Shown: one piece after another, positions 33,976 to 42,383 of the stretch
Numbering within the stretch: position 1 is the first letter of the stretch
Layout of the letters: every line of letters begins with the position of its first letter
From: Humibacillus sp.
GTDB lineage: Bacteria; Actinomycetota; Actinomycetes; Actinomycetales; Dermatophilaceae
Length of the DNA stretch: 64,000 nucleotides
Assembly (NCBI GenBank): GCA_030452985.1
Contig: JAKDLG010000003.1
Span: 1-64,000 of the forward strand
Direction of reading: 5' to 3'
Made by a program: the position numbers and the translations under genes
Notes under the pieces: generated by a model
Database searches by the model: none
Told to the model about the DNA's origin: nothing
Seen by the model: the letters and a program-made list of their open reading frames with translations, nothing else

Positions 33976-35604
33976 GTGAACGCCACAGCGGGTGACGAGG
34001 AGACCGTGCCGTCAGGGGGGCCTTCGGAGGGCGGTAACCCGTGGGCCGCGTTGTGGGTGCTGGCCATCGGGCTGGGGATGATCGTGCTGGACGGCACCAT
34101 CGTCGGGGTCGCCCTTCCGACGATCGTGACCGGGCTCAGCCTGAACATCACCGACGCCCAGTGGGTCAACAGCATCTACTCCGTCGTCTTCGCGGCCCTG
34201 TTGCTGTCAGTCGGCCGGATCGGTGACCGGCTGGGGCGCAAGCGGATCTTCATGGCCGGCACCGCGATCTTCGTGGTCGGCTCGATCCTGGCGGCGTTGT
34301 CGGACTCCAGCTCGGCGCTGATCTGGGCGCGTGTGGTGCAGGGCGTCGGCGGGGCGATGGTGCTCCCCTCGACCCTCTCGACGGTCAACGCCACCTTCCG
34401 GGGCAGCGCCCGAGCCGCAGCCTTCGGCATTTGGGGTGCCGTGATGTCGGGGGCGGCGGCCCTCGGCCCGCTGCTCGGCGGCTGGCTCAGCGGCTACGCC
34501 TGGCAGGCGATCTTCTGGGTCAACGTGCCCATCGGGGTGGCCGTGACCGTCGCGACCCTGGTGCTGGTCCCGGAGACCTCCGACAAGATCACCGCCCGCG
34601 GTCTGGACGTCGACGGCTTCCTGCTCTCGTCCATCGGCCTGGGCGCGTTGGTGTTCGCGATCATCGAGGGCCCCGACATGAGCTGGGTCACCCCCACCCG
34701 TGAGATCTCGCTGCTGGGCTTCACCTGGCCCACGGATGCGGCGCTGTCGCCGGTACCGATCGCGTTCGCCGTGGCCGTTGTCGCGATCGGGCTGTTCATC
34801 GTTTGGGAGCGACACCGGGCCAAGGTTGCACGGTCTGCCCTGCTCGACCTGACCCTGTTCCGGTTGTCGCGGTTCAGCTGGGGCAACGTGACCGCCGGCT
34901 GTGTGGCCGTCGGCGAGTTCACCCTGGTGTTCGTGTTGCCGCTCTACCTGATCTCAGCCCGCGGGCTGAACGAGATCCAGGCCGGCGTGGTGCTCGCGGC
35001 GATGGCGGTGGGGGCGTTCGTCGCCGGCGCGCAGGCTCGTCATCTCGCGGCTCGTTTCGACAGCCCCCGAGTGGTGCTGATCGGTCTCGTTTTGGAGGTG
35101 GGTGGCGTGGCCGTGATGGCGTTGCTGCTCGACCCGTCGATCTCGGTGTGGCTGATGAGCATCCCGCTGGTGGTCTACGGTCTCGGGCTCGGCCTCGCGT
35201 CAGCGCAGCTGACCTCGCTGGTGCTGGCCGACGTGCCGGTCGCCCAGTCTGGACAGGGGTCAGCGACGCAAAGCACGGTGCGGCAGGTGGGGTCGGCGAT
35301 AGGCTCGGCAGTCGCCGGTGCCCTGCTCTCCATGGGCTTGGGTCTCTACCTGAGCACGGGCACGCCGTACGACCAGGCGGTACGCAACTCGGCCGGCGGC
35401 GCGCTGCAAGGGCTACGAGCCCAGGGTGGACAGGACACCCTGGTCGCCCAGCTCAGCGACCAGTTCGCCGACGGGGCCCGGCTCGCGCTGTTCGGCTCGG
35501 TCATCTTCCTGCTGCTGGGCCTGGCGGGCGCCGCCCAGCTGCTCCGGGCCTCCCGGGTGCTCGAGCGCCTCGATACTTCAGCGGTCCCGTCGACCGAACC
35601 CTGA
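33976..35604 (+). CDS. MFS exporter of the DHA2 (14-helix) type
   Basis: A 542-residue drug:proton antiporter-like protein. Motif A-like sequence GRIGDRLGRKRIFMAGTAIF lies between helices 2 and 3, and WARVVQGVGGAMVLPSTLST is near helix 4. Motif C-like GAVMSGAAALGPLLGGWLSG follows at helix 5. Fourteen helices are expected. It starts at GTG 33976. It precedes a TetR gene, but the latter has its own promoter. The substrate is unknown; hydrophobic antimicrobials are typical. Confidence 0.92.
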   Translation: MNATAGDEETVPSGGPSEGGNPWAALWVLAIGLGMIVLDGTIVGVALPTIVTGLSLNITDAQWVNSIYSVVFAALLLSVGRIGDRLGRKRIFMAGTAIFVVGSILAALSDSSSALIWARVVQGVGGAMVLPSTLSTVNATFRGSARAAAFGIWGAVMSGAAALGPLLGGWLSGYAWQAIFWVNVPIGVAVTVATLVLVPETSDKITARGLDVDGFLLSSIGLGALVFAIIEGPDMSWVTPTREISLLGFTWPTDAALSPVPIAFAVAVVAIGLFIVWERHRAKVARSALLDLTLFRLSRFSWGNVTAGCVAVGEFTLVFVLPLYLISARGLNEIQAGVVLAAMAVGAFVAGAQARHLAARFDSPRVVLIGLVLEVGGVAVMALLLDPSISVWLMSIPLVVYGLGLGLASAQLTSLVLADVPVAQSGQGSATQSTVRQVGSAIGSAVAGALLSMGLGLYLSTGTPYDQAVRNSAGGALQGLRAQGGQDTLVAQLSDQFADGARLALFGSVIFLLLGLAGAAQLLRASRVLERLDTSAVPSTEP

Positions 35605-35618
35605 CTTTCGATTGTCTC

Positions 35619-35647
35619 TTGCACGATGCTGAACAAGCGTTTAACAT
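35619..35647 (+). promoter_or_regulatory. promoter of the TetR-ABC operon, probably leaderless
   Basis: TTGCAC (35619-35624), a 17-base spacer and TAACAT (35642-35647) place the transcript start at or next to the ATG at 35655. Between the boxes lies GAACAAGCGTTTAACA, a possible autoregulatory site. Confidence 0.6.
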
Positions 35648-35654
35648 ACTGAAC

Positions 35655-36353
35655 ATGAGTTCGGTAGTCGATGACGGAGACCTCACCGCTCGGGCCGGCA
35701 TCCGCAACGCCGCGTTGCGCCTCTTCGCCGAGCGGGGCCACGACGCGGTGACCGTGCGCGAGATCGCCACCGCGGCCGGGGTCTCCCCCGCCCTGGTGGT
35801 GCACCACTTCGGCAGCAAAGACGGCTTGCGCGCGGCGGTCGACACCCACGCAATCGACGCGTTCGACCGGGTGTTCGCCGAGCTCGACGACCACGACGTC
35901 GCCGAGATGCTGACCGGTGGCGAGGCCACGACGTCGGTGGCCGAGGCGTTCTCGCGGATGCTGCCGCCCGGCTCTCCCCTGCCGGCCTACCTGCGCCGGC
36001 TGCTGCTGACCAACGACCCGGCCGGGGCCGCCATCTTCGGCCGCTGGTTCGGCGCCACCCGTCGGTTGCTCGACGCCATGGTCACCCTCGGTGCCGCCCG
36101 TCCCAGCGATGACCCCGACGTGCTTGCCGCGTTCCTGCTGGTCAACGACCTCGCGGTGATTCTGCTGCGCAACCAGATCGCCACCGCCATCGGCGACGAC
36201 CCGCTGACGCCGGCCGGTCTCGACCGGTGGGCGAAGCAGGCCACCGCCGTCTATCTGGAGGGCGCCTTCGCAGCCCCTCCGGCGCAGCCGCCCGAAGCGG
36301 CGCTCAACAAACCGAACGCACCGATTGAACCGCCAGAGGAGGCACCGTCATGA
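35655..36353 (+). CDS. TetR-family regulator of the ABC exporter
   Basis: A 232-residue repressor-like protein. The DNA-binding part is AGIRNAALRLFAERGHDAVT plus VREIATAAGVSPALVVHHFG. The frame is open to 34803 upstream, but that part overlaps the MFS gene in another frame; the ATG at 35655 fits the promoter. The stop overlaps the ATPase start as ATGA, so it is the first gene of a three-gene operon with an ABC exporter and likely represses it. The Pro/Ala-rich tail is unusual. Confidence 0.9.
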   Translation: MSSVVDDGDLTARAGIRNAALRLFAERGHDAVTVREIATAAGVSPALVVHHFGSKDGLRAAVDTHAIDAFDRVFAELDDHDVAEMLTGGEATTSVAEAFSRMLPPGSPLPAYLRRLLLTNDPAGAAIFGRWFGATRRLLDAMVTLGAARPSDDPDVLAAFLLVNDLAVILLRNQIATAIGDDPLTPAGLDRWAKQATAVYLEGAFAAPPAQPPEAALNKPNAPIEPPEEAPS

Positions 36354-37315
36354 ACGCCACCGTTCCCGTCATCCGCATCGAGGCGCTCACCAAGGTGTTC
36401 GGCAGCGTGCGGGCCCTCGACGGGCTCGACCTGCTTGTTCAGCCCGGTGAGGTGCACGGCTTTCTCGGTCCCAACGGGGCCGGCAAGTCGACGACCATCC
36501 GTGTGCTGCTCGGCCTGATGAGTGCCACCTCCGGCCGGGTCGAGCTGTTCGGCGGCGACCCCTGGCACGACGCGCCGCACCTGCATGCACGCCTGGCCTA
36601 CGTCGCCGGTGACGTCGCCCTCTGGCCGGGGCTGACCGGCGGGCAGTGCCTCGACGTGCTGGGCGCCACGCACGCGCGAGTCGACGAGCAGCGACGCGCC
36701 GACCTCGTCGACCGGTTCGACCTCGACCCGACCAAGCGGGTGCGCGACTACTCCAAGGGCAACCGCCAGAAGGTGGCGCTCATCGCCGCCCTGGCCGCCG
36801 AGGCCGAGCTGCTGGTGCTCGACGAACCCACCTCGGGCCTCGACCCGCTCATGGAGGCGGCCTTCCAGCAGTGCGTGCGCGAGCGCCGAGACGACGGCGT
36901 CACGGTGCTGCTGTCGAGCCACATCATGGGTGAGGTGGAGGCGCTGGCCGACCGGGTGAGCATCATCCGGCGAGGCCGCACCGTCACCAGCGGAACCCTC
37001 GCCGACCTGCGGCGGCACACCCGCACGACGGTGCACGCCGTCACCGTCGGCGATCCCGTCGGGCTCGCCGACAGCGCCGGTGTTGCCGACCATCAGAGCG
37101 AGCAACGGGGCGAGCTGGTCGACTCCCGGTTCACCATCGACGCCGACGACCTGGATGCCGTCATCGGCACCCTGCACGAGAGCGGCATCCACACGCTCAC
37201 GGTCACGCCGCCGAGCCTCGATGCCCTGTTCCTGCAGAACTACGGCGACCAGAGCGACGACGACGCCCTCGCAGACGCCGAGGCTCGCGACGAGCGACTG
37301 GCGGCCTCGCGATGA
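36350..37315 (+). CDS. ABC exporter ATP-binding protein
   Basis: A 321-residue ATPase. Walker A is GPNGAGKSTT near residue 42, the signature is YSKGNRQKVALI (a common exporter variant of LSGGQ), and Walker B is LLVLDEPTSGLDP. SSHIMGEVEALADRV holds the switch His. A C-terminal extension of about 90 residues follows. It energises the membrane partner that starts at the overlapping ATGA. This arrangement resembles drug or lipid exporters of the ABC-2 type. Confidence 0.93.
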   Translation: MNATVPVIRIEALTKVFGSVRALDGLDLLVQPGEVHGFLGPNGAGKSTTIRVLLGLMSATSGRVELFGGDPWHDAPHLHARLAYVAGDVALWPGLTGGQCLDVLGATHARVDEQRRADLVDRFDLDPTKRVRDYSKGNRQKVALIAALAAEAELLVLDEPTSGLDPLMEAAFQQCVRERRDDGVTVLLSSHIMGEVEALADRVSIIRRGRTVTSGTLADLRRHTRTTVHAVTVGDPVGLADSAGVADHQSEQRGELVDSRFTIDADDLDAVIGTLHESGIHTLTVTPPSLDALFLQNYGDQSDDDALADAEARDERLAASR

Positions 37316-38964
37316 GCACGGATGCCGGCACCCGCCCGCAACGGGCGACCCTCCCGAGCGCGCGGCCCCACGTTACGAACAGCCAGTCGGGCGGCCTGGC
37401 CACCATGCTGCGCATCATCGGGCGGGTCCAGCGGCGCAGCGCCCTCGTGTGGGTGGTCGTGCTGGCCGCCAGCATGGTCGGCACCGCCGCCGGCATCGCC
37501 GGGCTCTACGACACCCCGGCCAAGATTCACAGCTACGCTGCGGCGGTCACGGCGGGCAACGCGCTGGCCGCGATCAACGGCAAGGTCGAGGGCATCGACT
37601 CCCTCGGTGGCGTGATCCAAGACGAGTTCGGTTTCATGGCAGCGTTTCTCATGCCGTTGCTCGGCATCAGCCTGGTTACTCGCGCCACCCGCCGCGAGGA
37701 GGAGTCGGGGCGGCTCGAGCTGCTGCTCGGAGGCCGCATCGCCCGGCACGAGCCGGTGCTGGCGGCGCTGATCTGGGCGAGCGCCACCATCGGCGTGACT
37801 GCAGTGCTCTTCGCGCTCGGGCTGGCCGTCTACGGGGTGCCGGTCGCCGGGGCCGTGCTCTACGCCCTCTCCCTCGGCGCCCTGGCTGTTGTCTTTGCGG
37901 CGCTCGCGGCCCTGATGGCTCAGCTCACCCGGCACGCTCGGGGCGTCTACACCGGAGCCTTGGTCGTGCTGGCCGCCGCGTACGTGTTGCGCGGGGTGGG
38001 CGACGTGAGCGGTACGTGGATCACCTGGCTCTCCCCGCTCGGCTGGGCCGAGAAGACGGCCCCGTTCGGTGACCAGCGGTGGTGGGCGCTCGCCATCCCC
38101 CTCGTGGTCGGGGCCCTGCTCGCTGGCGTCGCGCTGCGACTCGCCTCCCGCCGAGACCTGGGCAGCGCCTTGGTCACCGGCGGCGCCGGGCCCGCGCGGG
38201 CCTCGGGGTGGCTGCGGCATCCGGTGGGCTTGGCCGTGCGGATCCACCGACCGGGCGCGTTGGGCTGGCTCGCCGGCGGCGCAGTGTTCATGGCTATGAT
38301 GGGCGCCCTCGCCCGGCAGCTCGCCGACGCGATGGCGGGCAACCCCGCGCTCGCCACGGCCCTGGGCGTCGGCGCGACCCGCCCAATAGATGGGGTTGTC
38401 GCCACCTCGCAGCTGTTCCTGGCCGTCATCGCCACTGGGTATGCCGTGCAGGCCGTCGGCACGTTGCGGGCCGAGGAGGCGCAGGGCCGGCTCGAGACCC
38501 GGCTCGGCGGAACCCTGTCGCGGGCGCACTGGTTGGGCGCGCACACGGTCGTGGTGCTCGGGGGGCTGCTGCTGATCGTGGTCGGCTCCTCACTGGTGCT
38601 GGGCCTGACCACGGCCCTGTCGCTCGGCGACGGCGCCGAGATCGGTCGCTCGATGGATGCCGGGCTGGCCTACCTGCCCGCCGAGGCCATACTGGCCGGG
38701 TTGGCGTTGGCCCTCTACGGGCTGCGGCCTCGCTGGTTCGGCGTCGCCTGGGCCGGCTACGCGGTCGTCGCGTTCATCGCCTTTCTCGGCCCGGGGCTGA
38801 ACTTCCGCCAGTGGGTGCTCGACCTGGCCCCGACGACACACGTGGGCAACCCCCCGGTGGGCGCCACCCCGGTCATGGCCCTTGCCGTGATGACCGCGGT
38901 GGCAGTCGTTCTCGTCGCAGTCGCCTTCGTCACCTTCCGCCGGCGCGGAATCCCGCAGGGCTAG
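37312..38964 (+). CDS. ABC-2 type exporter membrane protein
   Basis: A 550-residue membrane protein with about twelve hydrophobic segments in two halves, each starting with an R-rich amphipathic region (MLRIIGRVQRRSALVWVVVL; LAVRIHRPGALGWLAGGAVF). Such double-size permeases pair with one ATPase and export antibiotics or similar molecules (relatives of the tetronasin exporter TnrB2 type). The start overlaps the ATPase stop. It ends convergent with the MerR-Clp gene. Confidence 0.88.
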   Translation: MSTDAGTRPQRATLPSARPHVTNSQSGGLATMLRIIGRVQRRSALVWVVVLAASMVGTAAGIAGLYDTPAKIHSYAAAVTAGNALAAINGKVEGIDSLGGVIQDEFGFMAAFLMPLLGISLVTRATRREEESGRLELLLGGRIARHEPVLAALIWASATIGVTAVLFALGLAVYGVPVAGAVLYALSLGALAVVFAALAALMAQLTRHARGVYTGALVVLAAAYVLRGVGDVSGTWITWLSPLGWAEKTAPFGDQRWWALAIPLVVGALLAGVALRLASRRDLGSALVTGGAGPARASGWLRHPVGLAVRIHRPGALGWLAGGAVFMAMMGALARQLADAMAGNPALATALGVGATRPIDGVVATSQLFLAVIATGYAVQAVGTLRAEEAQGRLETRLGGTLSRAHWLGAHTVVVLGGLLLIVVGSSLVLGLTTALSLGDGAEIGRSMDAGLAYLPAEAILAGLALALYGLRPRWFGVAWAGYAVVAFIAFLGPGLNFRQWVLDLAPTTHVGNPPVGATPVMALAVMTAVAVVLVAVAFVTFRRRGIPQG

Positions 38965-39011
38965 AACCCGGTTCGAGGTAATGCGCGACCACTGAGGGTT
39001 GCAGGCTGGAC

Positions 39012-40067
39012 CTACCCGACATGCGGTCGTTGTCCGTGCGGGAGCCGCGTCATGACCATGTCGTGCAGGGCGTCGGCGGTGAAGCCGAGGTCGCGCAGGA
39101 TGTGCGCTGCCCGGCTCTCTTCGGTGTGCATCAGGCCCAACAGCAGATGCTCCGTACCAACCCAGTCGTGCCCCAGGTCAGACGAGGCGCGAAGGGCTGC
39201 AGCGATCGCCGTCTTGCTGTCGGGTGAGAACGCGATGTGCCCCTCACGCTTCTCCTTCCCGGCCGGAGGCATCGTCTTATCGATCGCGTCGCGGACGGCC
39301 TGCTCCGACTGGGCCTTCGCCATCAGCACTGCGTAGGCGAGGCCTCGCGGCTCGCCCAGGAGGCCCAGCAGCAGGTGGGCGCTGCCGATGAGGTCGTGCC
39401 GATGTTCCCGGGCGGCCTCTTGAGACAGCACGATGCTGTGCCGGCTCAGGTCGGTGAAGCGCTCGAACGCGTTCTCCGACCGGCGCGGCTTGGCACCGTC
39501 GCGAGGTTCCCCGAGAGCGCCGCTGATCTCGTCCCACGACGCGCCGCCCAGCTTGGCCTGGCCGACGAAGTGGTCGACGAGCTGGTCTCCAAGGTCGGTA
39601 AGCGCCTGGGCACGGTGTCGGGCCGCGCTGATCCGGGCCAGATCGTCGGCGTCAGGCAGTTCCGCGTGCAGGCCGGTGATCAGGTCGGCAATGCGGCGGT
39701 CTGGTGCAGTCGACGGGTTCATGGTGTTGTCCTGTTCTCTGAGAAGGGCAACGAGTGAAGCGATGACCTTGCGGGCCGAAGCTCGGTCGGTCTCGACCTG
39801 ACGCCAGTACGACAGCACCTCGTCGGCGGCCGCCCCCGGGGTGGAGGCGTCGATGATCGACGCAATGCGTGGCAGCGGCACCCCTGCTGTGCGAAGCCGG
39901 GCCACGAGTCGTGCCCGATCCACCTGCTCCGGGGCGTAGTAGCGGTAGCCGTTGCCTTGGTCTACCTCGGCCGGCGCCAGCAGCGCCAGCTCGTCGTACA
40001 GGCGCAGCGCCCTGGCCGTCAGCCCGCTCGCCTTTGCGAACTCGCCAATAGTCAACACGCGGTCCAT
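39012..40067 (-). CDS. MerR regulator fused to Clp N-terminal domains
   Basis: A 351-residue fusion. Residues 1-105 are a MerR DNA-binding module (LTIGEFAKASGLTARALRLY, GYRYYAPEQVDRARLVARLR). Residues about 195-345 contain two Clp_N repeats (SENAFERFTDLSRHSIVLSQ, LIGSAHLLLGLLGEPRGLAY; SPDSKTAIAAALRASSDLGH, WVGTEHLLLGLM). The Clp_N part normally binds adaptors, substrates or arginine-phosphorylated proteins. The fusion could thus sense protein damage and control transcription. It starts at ATG 40067. A second Clp_N protein is encoded at 11268. Confidence 0.88.
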   Translation of the reverse strand: MDRVLTIGEFAKASGLTARALRLYDELALLAPAEVDQGNGYRYYAPEQVDRARLVARLRTAGVPLPRIASIIDASTPGAAADEVLSYWRQVETDRASARKVIASLVALLREQDNTMNPSTAPDRRIADLITGLHAELPDADDLARISAARHRAQALTDLGDQLVDHFVGQAKLGGASWDEISGALGEPRDGAKPRRSENAFERFTDLSRHSIVLSQEAAREHRHDLIGSAHLLLGLLGEPRGLAYAVLMAKAQSEQAVRDAIDKTMPPAGKEKREGHIAFSPDSKTAIAAALRASSDLGHDWVGTEHLLLGLMHTEESRAAHILRDLGFTADALHDMVMTRLPHGQRPHVG

Positions 40068-40110
40068 CCTCTCGCTGTGGGCGCCGGCTGCGCCTGGACT
40101 CGACTCTCAG

Positions 40111-40133
40111 GGTTGCCCCAGGGGGAAGGTCAA
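40111..40133 (-). promoter_or_regulatory. candidate MerR-type promoter dyad
   Basis: On the minus strand TTGACC (40133-40128) is followed by an imperfect dyad around CCCC-T-GGGG. This is the kind of spacer dyad MerR proteins bind; the -10 is weak. It lies about 45-65 bases before the MerR-Clp start. Confidence 0.3.
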
Positions 40134-40185
40134 GCACTCAAGGCCGGTGAACGGGCGATGCCCCGAAAGGGGCGGGCGACCAGCC

Positions 40186-40451
40186 CTAGTCGCCGTCGGT
40201 GTACTTGGCGCGGTTGACGATCTTCGGGTCAGGGGCGAAGACGACGTCGTGGTCCTTGCCCTCGTAGTCGAACTGGTCCAGAAAGGCGCGTACTTCTTGT
40301 CGGTGCGCTCGAACATGGCCTCCTTCGCAGCCGTGTGGCCTCCCAGCGGTCGAGGTTCTCCAGGTCCATCGGTGAAAGCTTCCAGCGCCGAACGGGGTCG
40401 ATCTGGCGAATGGCGAACCGCGTGCGCTGCTCGTCTTGGGTCACCGAGAAC
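40186..40451 (-). pseudogene. 3' remnant of polyphosphate kinase 2 (PPK2)
   Basis: The minus strand reads FSVTQDEQRTRFAIRQIDPV, RRWKLSPMDLENLDRWEATR, then after a one-base shift EAMFERTDKKYA, then after a small deletion and another shift LDQFDYEGKDHDVVFAPDPK and a stop at 40186. These are the conserved C-terminal blocks of PPK2, which uses polyphosphate to make nucleotide triphosphates. The N-terminal two thirds with the Walker motifs are absent. The surviving part begins at the base after the PIN toxin stop codon. Confidence 0.75.
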
Positions 40452-40865
40452 CTAGTGGGGGACCAGCGCCTCAATCCGACACGCCGGTCCGCTAGCCGCA
40501 GCCAGCCTGAGGTCGGTGGTGACCAGCACCGCGTCGAGCGCTTCGGCAAGCGCGTCGTACGTCGCGTCCCAGCCGCGGACTGTGTTCCGCAGCTGCCAAC
40601 TGCGGTGCAGCAGCAGCCGGTGACCGTAGCGTTCACCGGGCCAAAGCCGCATGTCCTCGACTGCCTGAGTGGCCGCAGTGGCGTCCAGCCGTCCGAGCAG
40701 GTGCTCGCGCCGGATGACATCGAGTACATCAACGTCACCGACATGCGGAGCAACGTGGTCGCGGTCTTCAGCCAGTCTTTGGCGGACCACCTCGGCGTTG
40801 CGGCCACCGGTCAACACCTCGATCAGACACGAGGCGTCAACGACGAGAATCGGGCCAGGCGCCAC
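40452..40865 (-). CDS. PIN-domain toxin (VapC-like)
   Basis: A 137-residue PIN protein. ILVVDASCLIEVLTGG has the first acidic residue; VGDVDVLDVIRREH and WDATYDALAEALDAVLVTTD give the later ones. GTG 40865 is the only sensible start near the first strand and overlaps the antitoxin gene by 29 bases. The stop TAG (40454-40452) directly abuts the PPK2 remnant, suggesting the module replaced the missing part of that gene. Confidence 0.85.
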   Translation of the reverse strand: MAPGPILVVDASCLIEVLTGGRNAEVVRQRLAEDRDHVAPHVGDVDVLDVIRREHLLGRLDATAATQAVEDMRLWPGERYGHRLLLHRSWQLRNTVRGWDATYDALAEALDAVLVTTDLRLAAASGPACRIEALVPH

Positions 40866-41082
40866 GGTGGTCGTCAAGCGCGTCAAGAACCTGAGCCCGA
40901 TCCAGGTCCGAAGAGCGCTGCCGGGTGCGATCCAACCACTGCTCGGCGCTCGGTCGGCACGCCAGACGCGTGGCCTCGGCGCGGAGCAGCTCTGGAACAC
41001 TCACCCCGTGCTCAGCCGCTCGCCTGGCGAGGCCCGCGTAGACCTCGTCGTCCAGGTCGCGGATCCGCACACTCTTGGACAT
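40837..41082 (-). CDS. FitA-like antitoxin
   Basis: An 81-residue antitoxin with an N-terminal ribbon-helix-helix (VRIRDLDDEVYAGLARRAAE then HGVSVPELLRAEATRLA) and an acidic C-terminal half that should cover the PIN toxin active site. It is upstream of and overlaps the toxin gene, the usual order. Start ATG at 41082. Confidence 0.87.
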   Translation of the reverse strand: MSKSVRIRDLDDEVYAGLARRAAEHGVSVPELLRAEATRLACRPSAEQWLDRTRQRSSDLDRAQVLDALDDHRGAWPDSRR

Positions 41083-41196
41083 AGATGCACGCTAGCGCGC
41101 GAGGCGCACCACAGGATGCGTGAGCGCACCAAGAGATGCACAAGTCAGTCTCGCGGGACATCCTGACGCCGCCGTGACGTCATGGCAATTCAGGCT

Positions 41197-41220
41197 AGTG
41201 ATATCATCAGAGTGATATCA
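41197..41220. promoter_or_regulatory. repeat operator of the FitAB-like module
   Basis: AGTGATATCA occurs at 41197-41206 and again at 41211-41220, a period of 14 bases; each copy contains the palindrome TGATATCA. It lies 13-36 bases before the antitoxin start and is a likely binding site for the antitoxin-toxin complex. Confidence 0.7.
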
Positions 41221-41232
41221 GAGGCGGTGATC

Positions 41233-41460
41233 ATGGAACAGATCCTCATTCGCAACCTTCCCGCGGGGACCAAGGCTGCGCTTCGCGCGCGGGCTGAGCA
41301 ACGTAACCGCTCGGTCGAGGCGGAGGCGCGCGACGTTCTCACCAGGGCTCTGGAGGGTGAGCCCGTCACCATCGTTGACCTCCTGGGCACCGACGAAGGT
41401 GCCGACATCGAGTTCGAGCCCGAGCGCCTCGGCCTGACGGCTCGGTCAGCGCCCTTGTGA
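41233..41460 (+). CDS. FitA-type antitoxin
   Basis: A 75-residue ribbon-helix-helix protein: [20 protein letters not shown], then [20 protein letters not shown], the classic FitA signature, with a short acidic tail. The ATG at 41233 follows GAGGCGG; the open frame further upstream runs through the operator and is rejected. Its stop overlaps the start of the toxin gene. Confidence 0.9.
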   Translation: MEQILIRNLPAGTKAALRARAEQRNRSVEAEARDVLTRALEGEPVTIVDLLGTDEGADIEFEPERLGLTARSAPL

Positions 41461-41885
41461 AGTACCTGTTGGACACCGACGTGGTGTCCGCACTGCGGGT
41501 CCGAGGGCGCAACCCGCCCGTCGAGGGGTGGGCGGCGTCGGTTCCCGTTGGTGACCAGTTCGTCTCAGCATTCACGGTCGCAGAGCTCGAGCGCGGGGTG
41601 ATAGCCAAAGAGCGATCCGACGCTGAGCAGGGAGCGGTGCTGCGACGCTGGTTCGAGCAGAACGTCTTGCCCACGTTCGCTGACCGGGTGCTGCCGTTCG
41701 ACCTGTCGGCGGCCAGGATTCTGGCGGCCTACCGTGTTCCCGAGCACTCCCCGTTCGACGTCGCCCTCATCGCCGCTGTCGCGGAGTCCGCAGGGATGGC
41801 CGTCGTGACGCGGAACATCAAGCACTTCCAACCCCTCGGCGTCCCATGCCTCAGTCCATGGGATACCACCGCGCCCAGGGCCTGA
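41457..41885 (+). CDS. FitB/VapC-like PIN toxin
   Basis: A 142-residue PIN nuclease starting at GTG, four bases overlapping the antitoxin. [13 protein letters not shown] contains the first Asp, FTVAELERG the Glu, [20 protein letters not shown] and [11 protein letters not shown] the rest. The catalytic set is complete. It forms a type II module with the upstream FitA-type protein and is distinct from the other two PIN pairs in the window. Confidence 0.9.
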   Translation: MKYLLDTDVVSALRVRGRNPPVEGWAASVPVGDQFVSAFTVAELERGVIAKERSDAEQGAVLRRWFEQNVLPTFADRVLPFDLSAARILAAYRVPEHSPFDVALIAAVAESAGMAVVTRNIKHFQPLGVPCLSPWDTTAPRA

Positions 41886-42008
41886 CCCGCACTCACGAGG
41901 GCTGGGCGTACCGACCGGCTGCAACCCAAAGCGCGCGAGTGAGGCTCGGGAATTGTAGACGTCATCCCGGATGCCGCTGAAGGTCGGCCCCCCCCCCCGA
42001 CAGCATCG

Positions 42009-42329
42009 CTAAGAACGGGCCAGGTCACGAAGCCGCGATTCCCAGAGGCGACGGCAACGCTGAGGCAGGTGGAGACCAGGCCAAACCCGTCGCAGCAGCT
42101 CCGCGTTGAGCAGTGCCTCTTGCTGCTGCGTGGTCCCCTCACGCACCAGGCCCCCGTAAGCCTTCGCGACCCCATCGGGGGTGGACACGTCGGCAGTCGG
42201 TTCTGGGCCCCAGTGAACGGTGATCGGCAGCACGAGCACACCCTCACCGGGCCCGTCGAGGGCCTCGAGGCTGGAGGGGGTGTCGTAGGGGATGCCGTCC
42301 TGGTAGAGCACTCGTGCAGTCACCGTCAC
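42009..42329 (-). CDS. conserved hypothetical protein
   Basis: A 106-residue protein beginning MTVTARVLYQDGIPYDTPSS and rich in short beta segments (GEGVLVLPITVHWGPEPTAD), ending in a basic helical region (LPQRCRRLWESRLRDLAR). It resembles short actinobacterial proteins of unknown function. No catalytic motif. Upstream of it on the same strand is the DeoR-type regulator, 54 bases away. An 11-base run of C (41988-41998) lies just after its stop. Confidence 0.6.
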   Translation of the reverse strand: MTVTARVLYQDGIPYDTPSSLEALDGPGEGVLVLPITVHWGPEPTADVSTPDGVAKAYGGLVREGTTQQQEALLNAELLRRVWPGLHLPQRCRRLWESRLRDLARS

Positions 42330-42383
42330 CCCTCCTCTACTGATCCGATCACCTGTCCTTGAAGCGAATCTTCTTGATGGTGG

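Noticed and set aside
34803-35654. Upstream extension of the TetR frame
   Set aside because: It overlaps the MFS gene in another frame, and a good promoter stands just before ATG 35655.
38970-39017. A possible third copy of the 48-bp palindromic element
   Set aside because: Only the outer arm GGTTCGAGG matches; the inner arms and the second outer arm are absent.
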